DNA of 64,000 nt from Antarctobacter albus (GTDB taxonomy: Bacteria > Pseudomonadota > Alphaproteobacteria > Rhodobacterales > Rhodobacteraceae): positions 558,001 to 622,000 of the forward strand of contig NZ_FMZI01000001.1 of NCBI RefSeq assembly GCF_900101505.1, in the 5' to 3' direction. The notes beneath the pieces were generated by a model. It was not told the origin of the DNA, made no database searches, and saw only the letters and a list, made by a program, of their open reading frames with translations. A program made the translations under genes and the position numbers. Below, piece by piece: positions 51,734-61,613 of the stretch. Positions within the stretch are counted from its first letter, which is position 1, and each line of letters begins with the position of its first letter.

Positions 51734-54700
51734 TCAGGCCTTGGCCTTCTTCTTTTCGGCGACAACCTTTTCGGCCAGATCACGCGCTATGGCAAAGGCG
51801 CCCTGGATCTTGTCCTTGTCACGTTTCCAATCGCGGCGCACCACGATCTTGTTGTCGCGCACCTTGGCAAGTCCATCCTGTGCCTTGATGAATTCGACCA
51901 GCCCCTGGGGCGAGGCGAACTTGTCGTTGTGGAATTGGATCGTGGCGCCCTTGGGGCCCCCGTCCAGCTTGGCAATGCCGGCCTTCTTGCACATGGCCTT
52001 GATCCGAACCACCAGAAGCAGTGTGTTCACCTCGCGCGGCAGCTTGCCGAAACGGTCGATCAGCTCGGCGGCAAAGCCTTCCAGTTCGACCTTGGTGGTC
52101 AGCCCCGACAAGCGGCGATACAGGCCCAGGCGTACGTCCAGATCGGGCACGTAATCCTCGGGGATCAGCACCGGCACGCCAAGGTTGATCTGCGGCGCCC
52201 ATTGATCGTCCGCCTCGGACAGGCCATCCATCTCGCCAGCGCGGATCTTGGCAATCGCCTCTTCCAGCATCGACTGGTACAACTCGTAGCCCACGTCGCG
52301 CATCTGGCCCGACTGTTCCTCGCCCAGCAGGTTCCCGGCGCCGCGAATGTCCAGGTCCTGCGAGGCAAGGCTGAAGCCCGCCCCCAGGGTGTCGATGCTG
52401 CCCAGCACCCGCAGCCGCTTTTCCGCCGTCTGGGTCAGTTTCATACGGGGTTTCGTGGTCAGATAGGCATAGGCGCGGGTCTTGGACCGGCCCACGCGGC
52501 CCCGTATCTGGTAAAGCTGGCTGAGGCCGAACATATCGGCGCGATGCACCACCATCGTGTTGGCGGTTGGGATGTCCAGACCGGATTCCACGATGGTCGT
52601 CGCCAACAGCACGTCATAGCGCCCGTCGTAAAAGGCGTTCATGCGGTCGTCCAATTCGCCCGCCGCCATCTGGCCATGCGCGACGACGTAGGACACCTCG
52701 GGCACCTGTTCCTTCAGGAACTCCTCGACCTCCGGCAGATCGCTCAGGCGCGGGACGACGAAAAAGCTCTGCCCGCCCCGGTAATGCTCGCGCAACAGCG
52801 CCTCGCGGATCGTCACCGGGTCGAATTCGGACACATAGGTGCGGATCGACAGGCGGTCGACCGGCGGCGTGCCGATGACCGACAGGTCGCGCACGCCTGT
52901 CAAAGACAGCTGCAGCGTGCGCGGGATCGGCGTGGCGGTCAGCGTCAGGACGTGGATGTCCGAGCGCAGCTGTTTCAGCCGTTCCTTGTGCTGCACCCCG
53001 AACCGCTGTTCCTCGTCGATGATCAGCAGGCCCAGGTTGTTGAACCGGATGCCCTTGGCCAGCAGCGCGTGCGTGCCGACGGCAATATCGACGGTGCCCT
53101 TGGAAATCCCGTCGCGGGTCAGCGCCGCCTGCCGGGAGGAGACAAACCGCGACAGCGGATTGACCTCCAGCGGAAAGCCCCGGAACCGTTCGGCAAAGCT
53201 GTTGTAGTGCTGGCGCGCCAAGAGCGTCGTGGGTGCGATCACCGCCACCTGCACCCCCGACATGGCCGCGACAAAGGCCGCCCGCATGGCGACCTCGGTC
53301 TTGCCGAACCCCACGTCGCCGCAGATCAGACGGTCCATCGGCTGACCCGAGTGCATGTCCTCCATCACGTCCTCGATGGCACGCAGCTGGTCGTCGGTTT
53401 CCTGGTAGGGGAAACGCGCGGCAAAGGATTCATAGGCCCCCGCCGGCGGGTCCATGATCGGGGCCTTGCGCAGGGCGCGCTCGGCAGCAATCCGGATCAG
53501 GCGGTCGGCCATCTCGCGGATGCGCTGTTTCAGCTTGGCCTTCTTGGCCTGCCATGCGCCGCCGCCCAGCTTGTCCAGCAGACCCTCGTCATGGCCATAC
53601 TTGGACAGCAGTTCGATGTTCTCGACCGGCAGGTACAGCTTGGCCCCTTCGGCATATTCCAGCGTCAGGCATTCATGCGCGGCGCCGGCGGCGGTGACGA
53701 CCTCCAGCCCAAGGTAGCGACCGATGCCGTGATCGACGTGCACCACCAGGTCGCCGGGGCTCAGCGACTGGTGCTCGGTGATGAAATTCTCGGCCTTGCG
53801 GCGTTTCTTGGGCTGTCGGATCAGCCGGTCGCCCAGAACGTCCTGTTCCGAGATGACGGTCAGGCGTCCCTTGTCGCCCGCAGGGTCCCAGGGCGCGACA
53901 AAGCCCGCCTCCAGCGACCAGACCGCCAGGTGCAGCCCGCGCTTGTCGATCCGCGTGCCGTTGGCAACGGGGATCGCCTCCGCCAGACCCTCGTCCTCGA
54001 TCAGGCCGGTCAGACGTTCCCGCGCGCCCTCCGAGTAGGAAGCGATGACCACCGGCCCGTCCTGCAGGCATTTCTGAACATGATCGGCCAGCGTCTTGAA
54101 GAGGCTGATGTTTTCCTGCTGGCGCTCGGGCGAGAAATTGCGCCCGATGCGCCCTCCCGCATCCACCACGCCCGGCCCGCTGGCCTGCGGCAGCGGGTGG
54201 AACTGCACCTGACGCTTGCCCTCCAGCGCCGCTTCCCAGGCGCCATCGTCCAGGTAGAGGGTTTCGGGCGGGATCGGCTTGTAAACCGTGCTGCCAAGGG
54301 TCTTTTTCTGGCTCAGGGCGTGGCGGCGAGTCTCGTACTGATCGGCGATACTGTCCCAGCGCGACAGGCGCGAAGGCGTCAGCTGATCGTCCATCAGAAC
54401 GGGCGCAGCGGGCAGGTAATCGAACAGGGTTTCCAGCCGCGCGTGGAAGAAGGGCAGCCAGTGTTCGACACCCGCATGTTTGCGCCCCGCGCTGACCGCC
54501 TCGTAGAGCGGATCGTCGGTCCCCGCCGCGCCGAATTCGATCCGGTAGTTCTGCCGGAACCGCGTGATCGCCGCCTCGTCGAGGATGACCTCGGACACCG
54601 GCGCCAGTTCGACCACGTCCAGTTTCTCGGTCGTGCGCTGGCTGACCGGATCGAACCGCCGCGCGCCGTCCAGGACGTCGCCGAAAAAATCCAGCCGCAC

Positions 54701-55213
54701 CGGCCCGCCGTCGCCCGGCGGGTAGATGTCGATGATGCCGCCCCGCACCGCGTAATCGCCCGGTTCGGTCACGGTCGGCGCCTGGCTGAACCCCATCCGG
54801 ACCAGAAAGGCGCGCAGGCCCGCCTCGTCCACGCGGTCACCGACACGGGCGGCAAAGGCCGCCTCGCGCAGCACCTCACGCGCGGGCAGGTATTGCATCG
54901 CCGCAGAGAGCGTCGTCAGCAGGACGAACCGCGACGGCCCGCCATGCACCAGCCCCGCCAGCGTCGCCATGCGCGCGGCAGAGATGTCGGCATTGGGTGA
55001 AACCCGGTCATAAGGCAGGCAGTCCCAGGCCGGAAAGTGCACCACCGGCATGTCCGGCGCAAAGAAGGCCAGCGCATCGCGCATGGCCGCCAGCCGCTTG
55101 TCGTCGCGCGCGATATGGATGACCGGCCCCTTGGCCTTGTCCACCTCACGCAGCACCAGCCGGGCGTCAAAGCCCTCGGGCGCGCCGCCCATGATGATCC
55201 GCTGCTCTGTCAT
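51734..55213 (-). CDS. mfd: Transcription-repair coupling factor
   Basis: ATP-dependent translocase that displaces stalled RNA polymerase from damaged DNA and recruits UvrA; 1159 residues, full length. UvrB-like domain about 1-330, RNAP-interaction domain about 460-540 (DLVVHVDHGIGRYLGLE), SF2 helicase with CGDVGFGKTEVAMRAAF (Walker A), DEEQRFGVQHKERLK (Walker B), LTLTATPIPRTL, HYRGGQSFFVVPR and GLDIPTANTM, QIRGRVGRSK (motif VI), and the C-terminal D7 domain (DLDVRLGLYRRLSGL). Ends in a Lys-rich tail. It stands alone between the TadE and membrane-protein genes. Confidence 0.97.
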   Translation of the reverse strand: MTEQRIIMGGAPEGFDARLVLREVDKAKGPVIHIARDDKRLAAMRDALAFFAPDMPVVHFPAWDCLPYDRVSPNADISAARMATLAGLVHGGPSRFVLLTTLSAAMQYLPAREVLREAAFAARVGDRVDEAGLRAFLVRMGFSQAPTVTEPGDYAVRGGIIDIYPPGDGGPVRLDFFGDVLDGARRFDPVSQRTTEKLDVVELAPVSEVILDEAAITRFRQNYRIEFGAAGTDDPLYEAVSAGRKHAGVEHWLPFFHARLETLFDYLPAAPVLMDDQLTPSRLSRWDSIADQYETRRHALSQKKTLGSTVYKPIPPETLYLDDGAWEAALEGKRQVQFHPLPQASGPGVVDAGGRIGRNFSPERQQENISLFKTLADHVQKCLQDGPVVIASYSEGARERLTGLIEDEGLAEAIPVANGTRIDKRGLHLAVWSLEAGFVAPWDPAGDKGRLTVISEQDVLGDRLIRQPKKRRKAENFITEHQSLSPGDLVVHVDHGIGRYLGLEVVTAAGAAHECLTLEYAEGAKLYLPVENIELLSKYGHDEGLLDKLGGGAWQAKKAKLKQRIREMADRLIRIAAERALRKAPIMDPPAGAYESFAARFPYQETDDQLRAIEDVMEDMHSGQPMDRLICGDVGFGKTEVAMRAAFVAAMSGVQVAVIAPTTLLARQHYNSFAERFRGFPLEVNPLSRFVSSRQAALTRDGISKGTVDIAVGTHALLAKGIRFNNLGLLIIDEEQRFGVQHKERLKQLRSDIHVLTLTATPIPRTLQLSLTGVRDLSVIGTPPVDRLSIRTYVSEFDPVTIREALLREHYRGGQSFFVVPRLSDLPEVEEFLKEQVPEVSYVVAHGQMAAGELDDRMNAFYDGRYDVLLATTIVESGLDIPTANTMVVHRADMFGLSQLYQIRGRVGRSKTRAYAYLTTKPRMKLTQTAEKRLRVLGSIDTLGAGFSLASQDLDIRGAGNLLGEEQSGQMRDVGYELYQSMLEEAIAKIRAGEMDGLSEADDQWAPQINLGVPVLIPEDYVPDLDVRLGLYRRLSGLTTKVELEGFAAELIDRFGKLPREVNTLLLVVRIKAMCKKAGIAKLDGGPKGATIQFHNDKFASPQGLVEFIKAQDGLAKVRDNKIVVRRDWKRDKDKIQGAFAIARDLAEKVVAEKKKAKA

Positions 55214-55266
55214 GGAGGCTCAAATGGCGCGCTGCGCGACCGGCGTCAACCTGCCCTTTGGGCGGA

Positions 55267-55794
55267 TCAGAAGGGCAGGACCGTCAGGTTCATGTACATC
55301 CCCCACAGCGCGGTGACAAAGATCGACACCATCCCGATGAGCTGCGTCAGCATCCGGTGGATGCGCAGACGCCGCCACAGCGCCTCTCCCTCGCCCTCGC
55401 CTTCACGGATCAGGCGGGCCGACCGCACGCTGAGCAGCCCCACCAGCGTCATCGGAAAGGCCAGCAGAAAGACGGCCTGCGCGAACTCGATCCAGTAGCC
55501 CGGGTAGAACCCGAGGATCGCCACGCCCGACAGGAAGGCCGATCCGATCGCCACCACCCAGAGGCCGGATTCCTCGGCGATGAACAGCAGGCGGTTGGTG
55601 TTGATGCGCACCAGGTCCTCGAGATCCTGCGCCGCCTGCCCGCCGTTGCGGCGGGCGCGGGCGACCATGTCATAGGGCACGCCCATGACCCAGTGGCTGG
55701 TCGAGGACCAGAGCACGGCAAGGACGATCCAGAACCACAGGTTCGAAAAGCTGCGAAGGTCGATCAGCTCGAATACGGTATCGTACCAGTCCAT
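55267..55794 (-). CDS. Membrane protein of unknown function
   Basis: A 175-residue inner-membrane protein with about four hydrophobic segments (18-38, 72-95, 98-120, 148-170). Starts MDWYDTVFELIDLRSFSNLWFWIVLAVLWSS. Similar Rhodobacterales proteins are sometimes annotated as a component of the SufBCD complex, for which I see no support here. It is 53 bp downstream of the mfd start region on the same strand and divergent from hemB. Confidence 0.8.
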   Translation of the reverse strand: MDWYDTVFELIDLRSFSNLWFWIVLAVLWSSTSHWVMGVPYDMVARARRNGGQAAQDLEDLVRINTNRLLFIAEESGLWVVAIGSAFLSGVAILGFYPGYWIEFAQAVFLLAFPMTLVGLLSVRSARLIREGEGEGEALWRRLRIHRMLTQLIGMVSIFVTALWGMYMNLTVLPF

Positions 55795-55913
55795 GTGCCC
55801 TGTCCTTGCCTGTGACCCGCCTCATAGCGCGGGCCAATCCAAATGCCCAGAGGGGGCTGGACAAGCCCGCGCGCTCGGGTGCATCCCTTGGCCGACCAAT
55901 GACGGAGCGCCCG

Positions 55914-56912
55914 ATGCAGCCGACCTTTGCCCCCTTCCCCGCCACCCGCCTGCGCCGCCTGCGCCGCACCCCCGCGATCCGCGCATTGGTTCAGGAAACC
56001 ACGCTCAGCCCGGCGGATTTCATCTGGCCGGTCTTCGTCCGCGACGGCGAGGGCGTGGTGGAGCCGATCCATTCGATGCCCGGCGTCAACCGCCTGTCGG
56101 TGGACAAGGTGGCAGAGGCCGCGGTCGAGGCGCAGGCGCTGGGGATCCCGGCGATCTGCCTCTTTCCCTACACCGATCCCGCGCTCAAGACAGAGGATTG
56201 CGCCGAGGCCTGGAACCCGGAAAACCTCAGCAACCGCGCCACCCGTGCGATCAAGGCGGCGGCGCCCGACATCGCGGTGATGACCGACGTCGCGCTGGAC
56301 CCCTACAACATCAACGGCCATGACGGTTTTGTCGAAGATGGCGAGATCGTCAACGACCGCACCGTCGAGGCGCTGGTGAAACAGGCCCTCAGCCAGGCGG
56401 ACGCCGGCGCCGACATCATCGGTCCCTCCGACATGATGGACGGGCGCATCGGCGCCCTGCGCAGCGCGCTGGAGGGCGCGGGCCACCAGAACGTGCTGCT
56501 GCTGAGCTATGCCGCGAAATACGCCTCGGCCTTCTACGGGCCGTTCCGCGACGCGGTCGGCGCCTCGGGCGCGCTGAAGGGCGACAAGAAGACCTACCAA
56601 CAGGACCCGGGCAATTCCGACGAGGCCATGCGCCTGATCGCCCGCGACCTGGCCGAGGGCGCGGACATGATCATGGTGAAACCGGGGATGCCCTACCTGG
56701 ACATCTGCCGCCGCGCGCACGAGATGTTCGGCGCGCCCACCTTTGCCTACCAGGTCTCCGGCGAATACGCGATGATCGCGGGCGCAGGCGAACGCGGCTG
56801 GGTCGATGGCGAAAAGGCCATGATGGAAAGCCTGATGAGCTTCAAGCGCGCGGGCTGCGACGGGGTACTGACCTATTTCGCGCCCGAGGCGGCCCGCCTG
56901 CTGAACGGGTGA
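55914..56912 (+). CDS. hemB: Porphobilinogen synthase (5-aminolevulinate dehydratase)
   Basis: Joins two 5-aminolevulinates into porphobilinogen, the second step of tetrapyrrole synthesis; 332 residues. Schiff-base lysines in SYAAKYASAFYGPFRDA and MIMVKPGMPYLD. The metal-site strand reads MTDVALDPYNINGHDG; the three cysteines of zinc-type enzymes are replaced by Ala/Asp/Asp, so this is the zinc-independent type. ATG at 55914 has GGAG upstream; an ATG at 55899 is an alternative. It is divergent from the membrane-protein gene and apart from hemA. Confidence 0.96.
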   Translation: MQPTFAPFPATRLRRLRRTPAIRALVQETTLSPADFIWPVFVRDGEGVVEPIHSMPGVNRLSVDKVAEAAVEAQALGIPAICLFPYTDPALKTEDCAEAWNPENLSNRATRAIKAAAPDIAVMTDVALDPYNINGHDGFVEDGEIVNDRTVEALVKQALSQADAGADIIGPSDMMDGRIGALRSALEGAGHQNVLLLSYAAKYASAFYGPFRDAVGASGALKGDKKTYQQDPGNSDEAMRLIARDLAEGADMIMVKPGMPYLDICRRAHEMFGAPTFAYQVSGEYAMIAGAGERGWVDGEKAMMESLMSFKRAGCDGVLTYFAPEAARLLNG

Positions 56913-57058
56913 TCCCTTCCCCTGTCGGCAAGAGGCTTCCGTGCGGTCTCTTGCCGAAAGGCCACAACATGTCGTGACAACCCTTGCCCCCCTGCCTATA
57001 TTGCGCCGCAACCGGCGAGACAGCCGGACTTGAGGCTATTCTAGGAACAGGCGGACCC

Positions 57059-57610
57059 ATGACACTCAACAGACGTAATGTGACCTTCGGGCTTGGTGCC
57101 ACGCTGGCACTGGGCGCATGCAACGGCGTCGGAAGCGGCGGCGATGCCCGCATCGACGCGCGCGTCGACCAGACCCTGGCGCGCCTTTACGGCGATTACC
57201 CGGCCACCCGCGACCTTGCGGCGAAATCCGTCGGCATGCTGGTCATGCCGGTGGTGACGGAGGCGGGTCTCGGGTTCGGCGGCGGCTATGGCCGCGGTGC
57301 CCTGCGGATCAACGGTGCCTCGGTGGACTACTACTCGGTCGCCAAGGCCTCGGGCGGGTTGCAGATCGGCGCGCAACAGTATTCGCACGTCCTGTTCTTC
57401 ATGACCAACAGCGCGATGGAAACCTTCCGCCGCTCGCCCGGCTTCGCCGCGGGGGCGAACCTGGAATACGCGGTGCTGGAACGCGGAGAGACGCTGGCGG
57501 CGGAAACCACCACCTCGCTGGCCCCGGTGATCGCGGTGATCTTTGGCCAGGCCGGTCTGCGCGTCGGCGCGACCCTGGAAGGCGTGAAATACACCCGCAT
57601 CATTCCCTGA
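57059..57610 (+). CDS. SYLF-domain lipoprotein (Ysc84-like)
   Basis: A 183-residue exported lipoprotein. Lipobox LALGAC (Cys21), then a SYLF/DUF500-type domain: YSVAKASGGLQIGAQQYSHVLFFMTNSAMETFRRSPGFAAGANLEYAVLERG. SYLF domains bind lipids in eukaryotes; bacterial members are periplasmic lipoproteins of unclear role. The frame starts 75 bases further upstream but the ATG at 57059 gives the lipobox. It is convergent with usg, and a palindrome lies in the gap. Confidence 0.86.
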   Translation: MTLNRRNVTFGLGATLALGACNGVGSGGDARIDARVDQTLARLYGDYPATRDLAAKSVGMLVMPVVTEAGLGFGGGYGRGALRINGASVDYYSVAKASGGLQIGAQQYSHVLFFMTNSAMETFRRSPGFAAGANLEYAVLERGETLAAETTTSLAPVIAVIFGQAGLRVGATLEGVKYTRIIP

Positions 57611-57681
57611 CACCCGGGCCCAGGGGCGGCCCGATCACGGACCGCCCGTTTCCCGATGTCTTTCCAAAAGCCTAACGCGTT

Positions 57682-57724
57682 GTACGTTTTGCCGGAATCG
57701 ACGTACAAAACGTACGTTTTGTAC
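57682..57724. repeat. 22-bp perfect palindrome with a third half-site
   Basis: GTACAAAACGT (57703-57713) is followed directly by its reverse complement (57714-57724): a perfect 22-bp palindrome. The 10-mer GTACGTTTTG also occurs at 57682-57691 and, within the palindrome, at 57712-57721, with its inverse CAAAACGTAC at 57706-57715. It lies between the stops of two convergent genes, which is odd for an operator; there is no T run typical of a terminator. Confidence 0.75.
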
Positions 57725-57749
57725 AAAAATCACGGCCGCCGGCCTCCGC

Positions 57750-58019
57750 TCAATGATAGCGGAATTCACCCACCACGTTGCGCCATTCGCCCGGCGAGAT
57801 CATCTTGCGATGGGTGAACCGGACCGAGTGCAACGGCCCCTCGATCTCGTCGTGCCAGAACTCGATGAACTCGAACAGCCGGGGATGATCCGGCGCCAGG
57901 TCGTAGTCCTGCCAGATAAAGGTGTTCAGGACATGGGCGTAATCGGGCATGTGATAAAAGAACTCGGCCGTGGTCAGGCCATACCCCTTGAGCATCAGCT
58001 CGGTTTCGGACTCCTGCAT
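57750..58019 (-). CDS. Usg family protein
   Basis: An 89-residue protein starting MQESETELMLKGYGLTTAEFFYHMPDYAHVLNTFIWQDYDLAPDHPRLFEFIEFWHDEIEGPLHSVRFTH, which matches the alphaproteobacterial Usg family of unknown function. The ATG at 58019 has GAGG upstream. Its upstream region is AT-rich and shared with gyrA on the opposite strand (193 bp). Name from similarity only; no function known to me. Confidence 0.88.
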   Translation of the reverse strand: MQESETELMLKGYGLTTAEFFYHMPDYAHVLNTFIWQDYDLAPDHPRLFEFIEFWHDEIEGPLHSVRFTHRKMISPGEWRNVVGEFRYH

Positions 58020-58212
58020 CGTTTTTACCTCGTTTGACAACTCGTAGGTAAATGCTGCCAAGCAAATCTTTACTTATCAATAAAAACAGTGTGTTAGCAG
58101 ACGTTACCGCTGGCTGCCAAAATGCGCCCCCGGGCCGCCATTGCACCCTACAGATAGTCTCTGATATACACCCCTCAACAAGATATGGCAGATCAACTGA
58201 CAGGCCCCTGAC

Positions 58213-60945
58213 GTGAGCGATACGCCCGAACCCCCTGAAAATACAGACGAAAATCGTCCGGCGCCGCGCGGCCCCTCGATCTCGATCGAAAACGAGATGA
58301 AGTCGAGCTACCTCGACTACGCCATGTCGGTCATCGTCAGCCGCGCGATTCCGGATCTGCGCGACGGGTTAAAACCTGTGCACCGGCGCATCCTCTACGC
58401 CATGTACGAGGGCAATTACACGCCCGACAAGGCCTATCGGAAGTCCGCGAAATCCGTCGGCGAGGTGATGGGCAACTATCACCCGCACGGCGATTCCGCG
58501 ATCTACGACGCGCTTGTGCGGATGGCGCAGGATTTCTCCATGTCGCTGCCGCTGATCGACGGCCAGGGCAACTTCGGCTCGATGGACGGCGACCCGCCCG
58601 CCGCCATGCGTTACACCGAAAGCCGCCTGGCGAAATCCGCGCTGGCCCTGCTGACGGATATCGACAAGGAAACCGTTGATTTCCAAGACAACTACGACGG
58701 CAAGGAACGTGAACCCACGGTCCTGCCCGCGCGCTATCCCAACGTGCTGGTCAACGGCGCCGAGGGCATCGCCGTCGGCATGGCAACCCGGATTCCGCCC
58801 CACAACCTGGGCGAGGTGATCGACGCGACGCTGGCGCTGATCGAAAACCCGGACATGTCGACCGAGGAACTGATCGAATACATCCCCGGCCCGGACTTCC
58901 CGACCGGGGGCGTGATCCTTGGCCGCTCGGGCGCGCGCAAGGCCTACCTGGAATGCCGCGGCAGCGTCATCATCCGCGCCAAGACCCGGATCGAGGAGAT
59001 CCGCAAGGATCGCTATGCCATCGTCATCGACGAGATCCCCTACCAGGTGAACAAGGCCACGATGATCGAGCGCATCGCAGAGGCCGCGCGCGACAAGAAG
59101 ATCGAGGGCATCGCCCACGTTCAGGACGAATCCGACCGCGACGGTGTGCGCGTGGTGGTCGAACTCAAACGCGACGCCACCGCCGAGGTGGTGCTGAACC
59201 AGCTGTTCCGCTTTACGCCGATGCAGGTCAGCTTTGGCTGCAACATGCTGGCGCTGAACGGCGGCAAGCCCGAGCAACTGACGCTGTACGGGTTTCTCAG
59301 CGCTTTCATCGACTTCCGCGAAGACGTGGTGGCGCGGCGCACCGCCTACCTGCTGCGCAAGGCCCGCGAACGGTCGCACATCCTCTGCGGTCTGGCCGTT
59401 GCCGTGTCGAACGTCGACGAGGTCGTCGCCACGATCCGCTCCAGCGCGGATGCCCCCGAGGCACGCCAGCGCCTGATGGAACGTCGTTGGCCGGCAGAAG
59501 AGATCCTGCCCTATATCGCGCTGATCGACGATCCGACCCACAAGGCCAACGAGGACGGCACGTACAACCTGTCCGAAACCCAGGCCCGGGCCATCCTGGA
59601 GCTGCGCCTGCAGCGCCTGACCCAGCTGGGCGTCAAGGAAGTCACCGACGAACTCGAAGACCTGGCCGCCAAGATCAAGGATTACCTCGACATCCTGTCC
59701 TCGCGCGAGCGCATCATGGGCATCATCAAGGACGAGATGACCGAGATCCGCAACGAATTCGCGGTGCCGCGCCGGACCGAGATCACCGAATGGGCCGGCG
59801 ACCTCGAAGACGAGGACCTGATCGAACGCGAAGACATGGTCGTCACCGTGACCCAGTCCGGTTACATCAAGCGCACCGCCCTGGCCGATTTCCGCGCCCA
59901 GAAGCGCGGCGGCAAGGGCCTGTCCGGGATGTCGACCAAGGACGACGACGTTGTCACCACGCTCTTTGTCGCCAATACGCACACGCAGCTTCTGTTCTTC
60001 ACCACCGATGGCATGGCCTACAAGCTCAAGACATGGCGCCTGCCGCTGGGCGGGCGGACCTCCAAGGGCAAGGCCATCGTCAACATCCTGCCGATCCCGT
60101 CGGGTGTCTCGATTGCGGCGATCATGCCCGTCGACCGGCCCGAGGCAGACTGGGACGACCTGCAGATCGTCTTTGCCACCAACAAGGGCAGCGTGCGCCG
60201 AAACAAGTTGTCGGATTTCACCAACGTCATGCGCAACGGCAAGATCGCGATGAAGTTCGAGGATGAGGACATGCGCCTGATCAACGCGCGCATCTGCTCC
60301 GAGGATGACGACGTCATGCTGGTGACGAACTCTGGCCGGGCGATCCGTTTCCCCGTGCCCGAGGTCCGCGTCTTCAACTCGCGCAATTCCACCGGCGTGC
60401 GCGGCGTCCGCCTCTCCAATGGCGACGAGGTCGTCTCGATGTCGGTGATCCGCCATTTCGATGCCACATCGGACGAACGTGCCTCCTACCTCAAGATGCG
60501 GCGCGCGATGGCCGGGCTGACCGACGAGGCCGAGCCCCCCGAAGAAGAGGAAGGCAATGCCGACAGCGCCATCACGCAGGAACGCTATGCGCAGATGTCG
60601 GCGGCGGAAAACCTGATCCTGACGATCACCGCCAAAGGCCTGGGCAAGCTGTCGTCGAGCCATGACTACCCGGTGCGCGGCCGGGGTGGCATGGGCGTCA
60701 CCGCCTGGGAGAAATCGATGCGCGGCGGCGAAATCGTCGCCTCCTTCCCGGTCGAGCTTGACGACCAGATCATGCTTGCTACGTCGACCGGTCAGTCGAT
60801 CCGCGTGCCGGTGGACGGCATTTCCTTCCGGTCGCGCAGCGCGGGCGGGGTCAGGGTCTTCAACACCGGCACGGGTGAAACCGTGGTTTCCGTGGCCTGG
60901 ATCGCCGATCAGGGCGAGACGGACACCGAAACCGAGCAGGACTAA
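58213..60945 (+). CDS. gyrA: DNA gyrase subunit A
   Basis: Subunit A of the type II topoisomerase that introduces negative supercoils; 910 residues. GTG start. Winged-helix/tower domain with the catalytic Tyr134 in [10 protein letters not shown]. The quinolone-resistance region reads [17 protein letters not shown] with S95 and D99 (E. coli S83 and D87), that is, the susceptible residues. C-terminal beta-pinwheel about 520-890 with the GyrA box [10 protein letters not shown] and several GIAVVF-type blades ([34 protein letters not shown]). An acidic insert ([14 protein letters not shown], near 775) and an acidic tail are typical of alphaproteobacteria. Confidence 0.98.
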   Translation: MSDTPEPPENTDENRPAPRGPSISIENEMKSSYLDYAMSVIVSRAIPDLRDGLKPVHRRILYAMYEGNYTPDKAYRKSAKSVGEVMGNYHPHGDSAIYDALVRMAQDFSMSLPLIDGQGNFGSMDGDPPAAMRYTESRLAKSALALLTDIDKETVDFQDNYDGKEREPTVLPARYPNVLVNGAEGIAVGMATRIPPHNLGEVIDATLALIENPDMSTEELIEYIPGPDFPTGGVILGRSGARKAYLECRGSVIIRAKTRIEEIRKDRYAIVIDEIPYQVNKATMIERIAEAARDKKIEGIAHVQDESDRDGVRVVVELKRDATAEVVLNQLFRFTPMQVSFGCNMLALNGGKPEQLTLYGFLSAFIDFREDVVARRTAYLLRKARERSHILCGLAVAVSNVDEVVATIRSSADAPEARQRLMERRWPAEEILPYIALIDDPTHKANEDGTYNLSETQARAILELRLQRLTQLGVKEVTDELEDLAAKIKDYLDILSSRERIMGIIKDEMTEIRNEFAVPRRTEITEWAGDLEDEDLIEREDMVVTVTQSGYIKRTALADFRAQKRGGKGLSGMSTKDDDVVTTLFVANTHTQLLFFTTDGMAYKLKTWRLPLGGRTSKGKAIVNILPIPSGVSIAAIMPVDRPEADWDDLQIVFATNKGSVRRNKLSDFTNVMRNGKIAMKFEDEDMRLINARICSEDDDVMLVTNSGRAIRFPVPEVRVFNSRNSTGVRGVRLSNGDEVVSMSVIRHFDATSDERASYLKMRRAMAGLTDEAEPPEEEEGNADSAITQERYAQMSAAENLILTITAKGLGKLSSSHDYPVRGRGGMGVTAWEKSMRGGEIVASFPVELDDQIMLATSTGQSIRVPVDGISFRSRSAGGVRVFNTGTGETVVSVAWIADQGETDTETEQD

Positions 60946-60969
60946 AACAGACTAGGGATTTCCGGCGCC

Positions 60970-61545
60970 ATGCGCATCATTTCACTCCTGATTACGCTGG
61001 TGGCCTTTGGCGCGGGTGTATTCTTCATGTACGCACGTTACGAACGCTACCAGCAGAACCAGAGGATCGAGGCACAGAACGACCGCAAGAATGACGCCAA
61101 CCGGGTCATTAAGCTGATCAACTCCTTTGACGGTCGGTCGCGCGATTGCACCGACTGGTTCGTTGGCCTGTCGACCGGGAGTTTCGATCTGCCGACAACC
61201 ACGCCCAGAACCGCGCTGATGTTCAGCGAGTCCTGCGGCGAGAGCATGGTCAAACGTGCGGACGAAGCCAGCGACCTGGTCAACAGGCTGGCCTCGCAGG
61301 AAGAGTCGCAGCCGGGCCGCACGGAGTTCCTGACCGAGGCCCGCGCCCTGATCGAGGCCTATCGCAGCCAGTCCGACGATTTCTCGCAGGCCTACAGGAT
61401 CCTGAGCACGGCGCCGGACCAGGACGCCCGGTCTGCCCTGCGCCCGCAGGTGGCCCAACTGGTCAACCGGGCGATCCCTGCGATCAACCGGGGTCTCGGC
61501 AATCTCGAATCCGCGCGCAAGGCGTTTATCTACCCCAACAGCTGA
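60970..61545 (+). CDS. Single-pass membrane protein of unknown function
   Basis: A 191-residue protein with one N-terminal hydrophobic helix (about 4-20, ISLLITLVAFGAGVFFMYARYE) and a soluble, probably helical remainder (EQNQRIEAQNDRKNDANRVIKLINSF, SQSDDFSQAYRILSTAPDQDAR). Two Cys are present (DCTDW and SCGES). It is 24 bp downstream of gyrA and may share its transcript. Family not recognised. Confidence 0.75.
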   Translation: MRIISLLITLVAFGAGVFFMYARYERYQQNQRIEAQNDRKNDANRVIKLINSFDGRSRDCTDWFVGLSTGSFDLPTTTPRTALMFSESCGESMVKRADEASDLVNRLASQEESQPGRTEFLTEARALIEAYRSQSDDFSQAYRILSTAPDQDARSALRPQVAQLVNRAIPAINRGLGNLESARKAFIYPNS

Positions 61546-61560
61546 TCCGCGTTCATTCCA

Positions 61561-61606
61561 AATGCAAAAGGGCGGGGCCGCAATCGCGGTCCCGCCCTTT
61601 TGCATT
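61561..61606. terminator. Bidirectional terminator between convergent genes
   Basis: A 16-bp perfect outer stem AATGCAAAAGGGCGGG (61561-61576) pairs with 61591-61606. T-rich strands on both sides of the GC core serve both directions. It follows the gyrA-linked gene and the convergent small exported protein. Confidence 0.9.
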
Positions 61607-61613
61607 GCCGGTT

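Noticed and set aside
51641-55000. Very long open frame on the + strand (over 1100 codons) opposite mfd
   Set aside because: It is exactly antisense to a full-length mfd with all helicase motifs; its translation is rich in Arg, His, Gln and Ala as expected of the complement of GC-biased codons.
58034-58062. gyrA promoter from TTGACA at 58034
   Set aside because: A perfect -35 hexamer is present, but no acceptable -10 hexamer lies 16-18 bp downstream.
58369-60663. Long minus-strand open frame opposite gyrA
   Set aside because: Antisense of gyrA; low-complexity Asp/Gly/His/Val composition typical of mirrored GC-rich codons.
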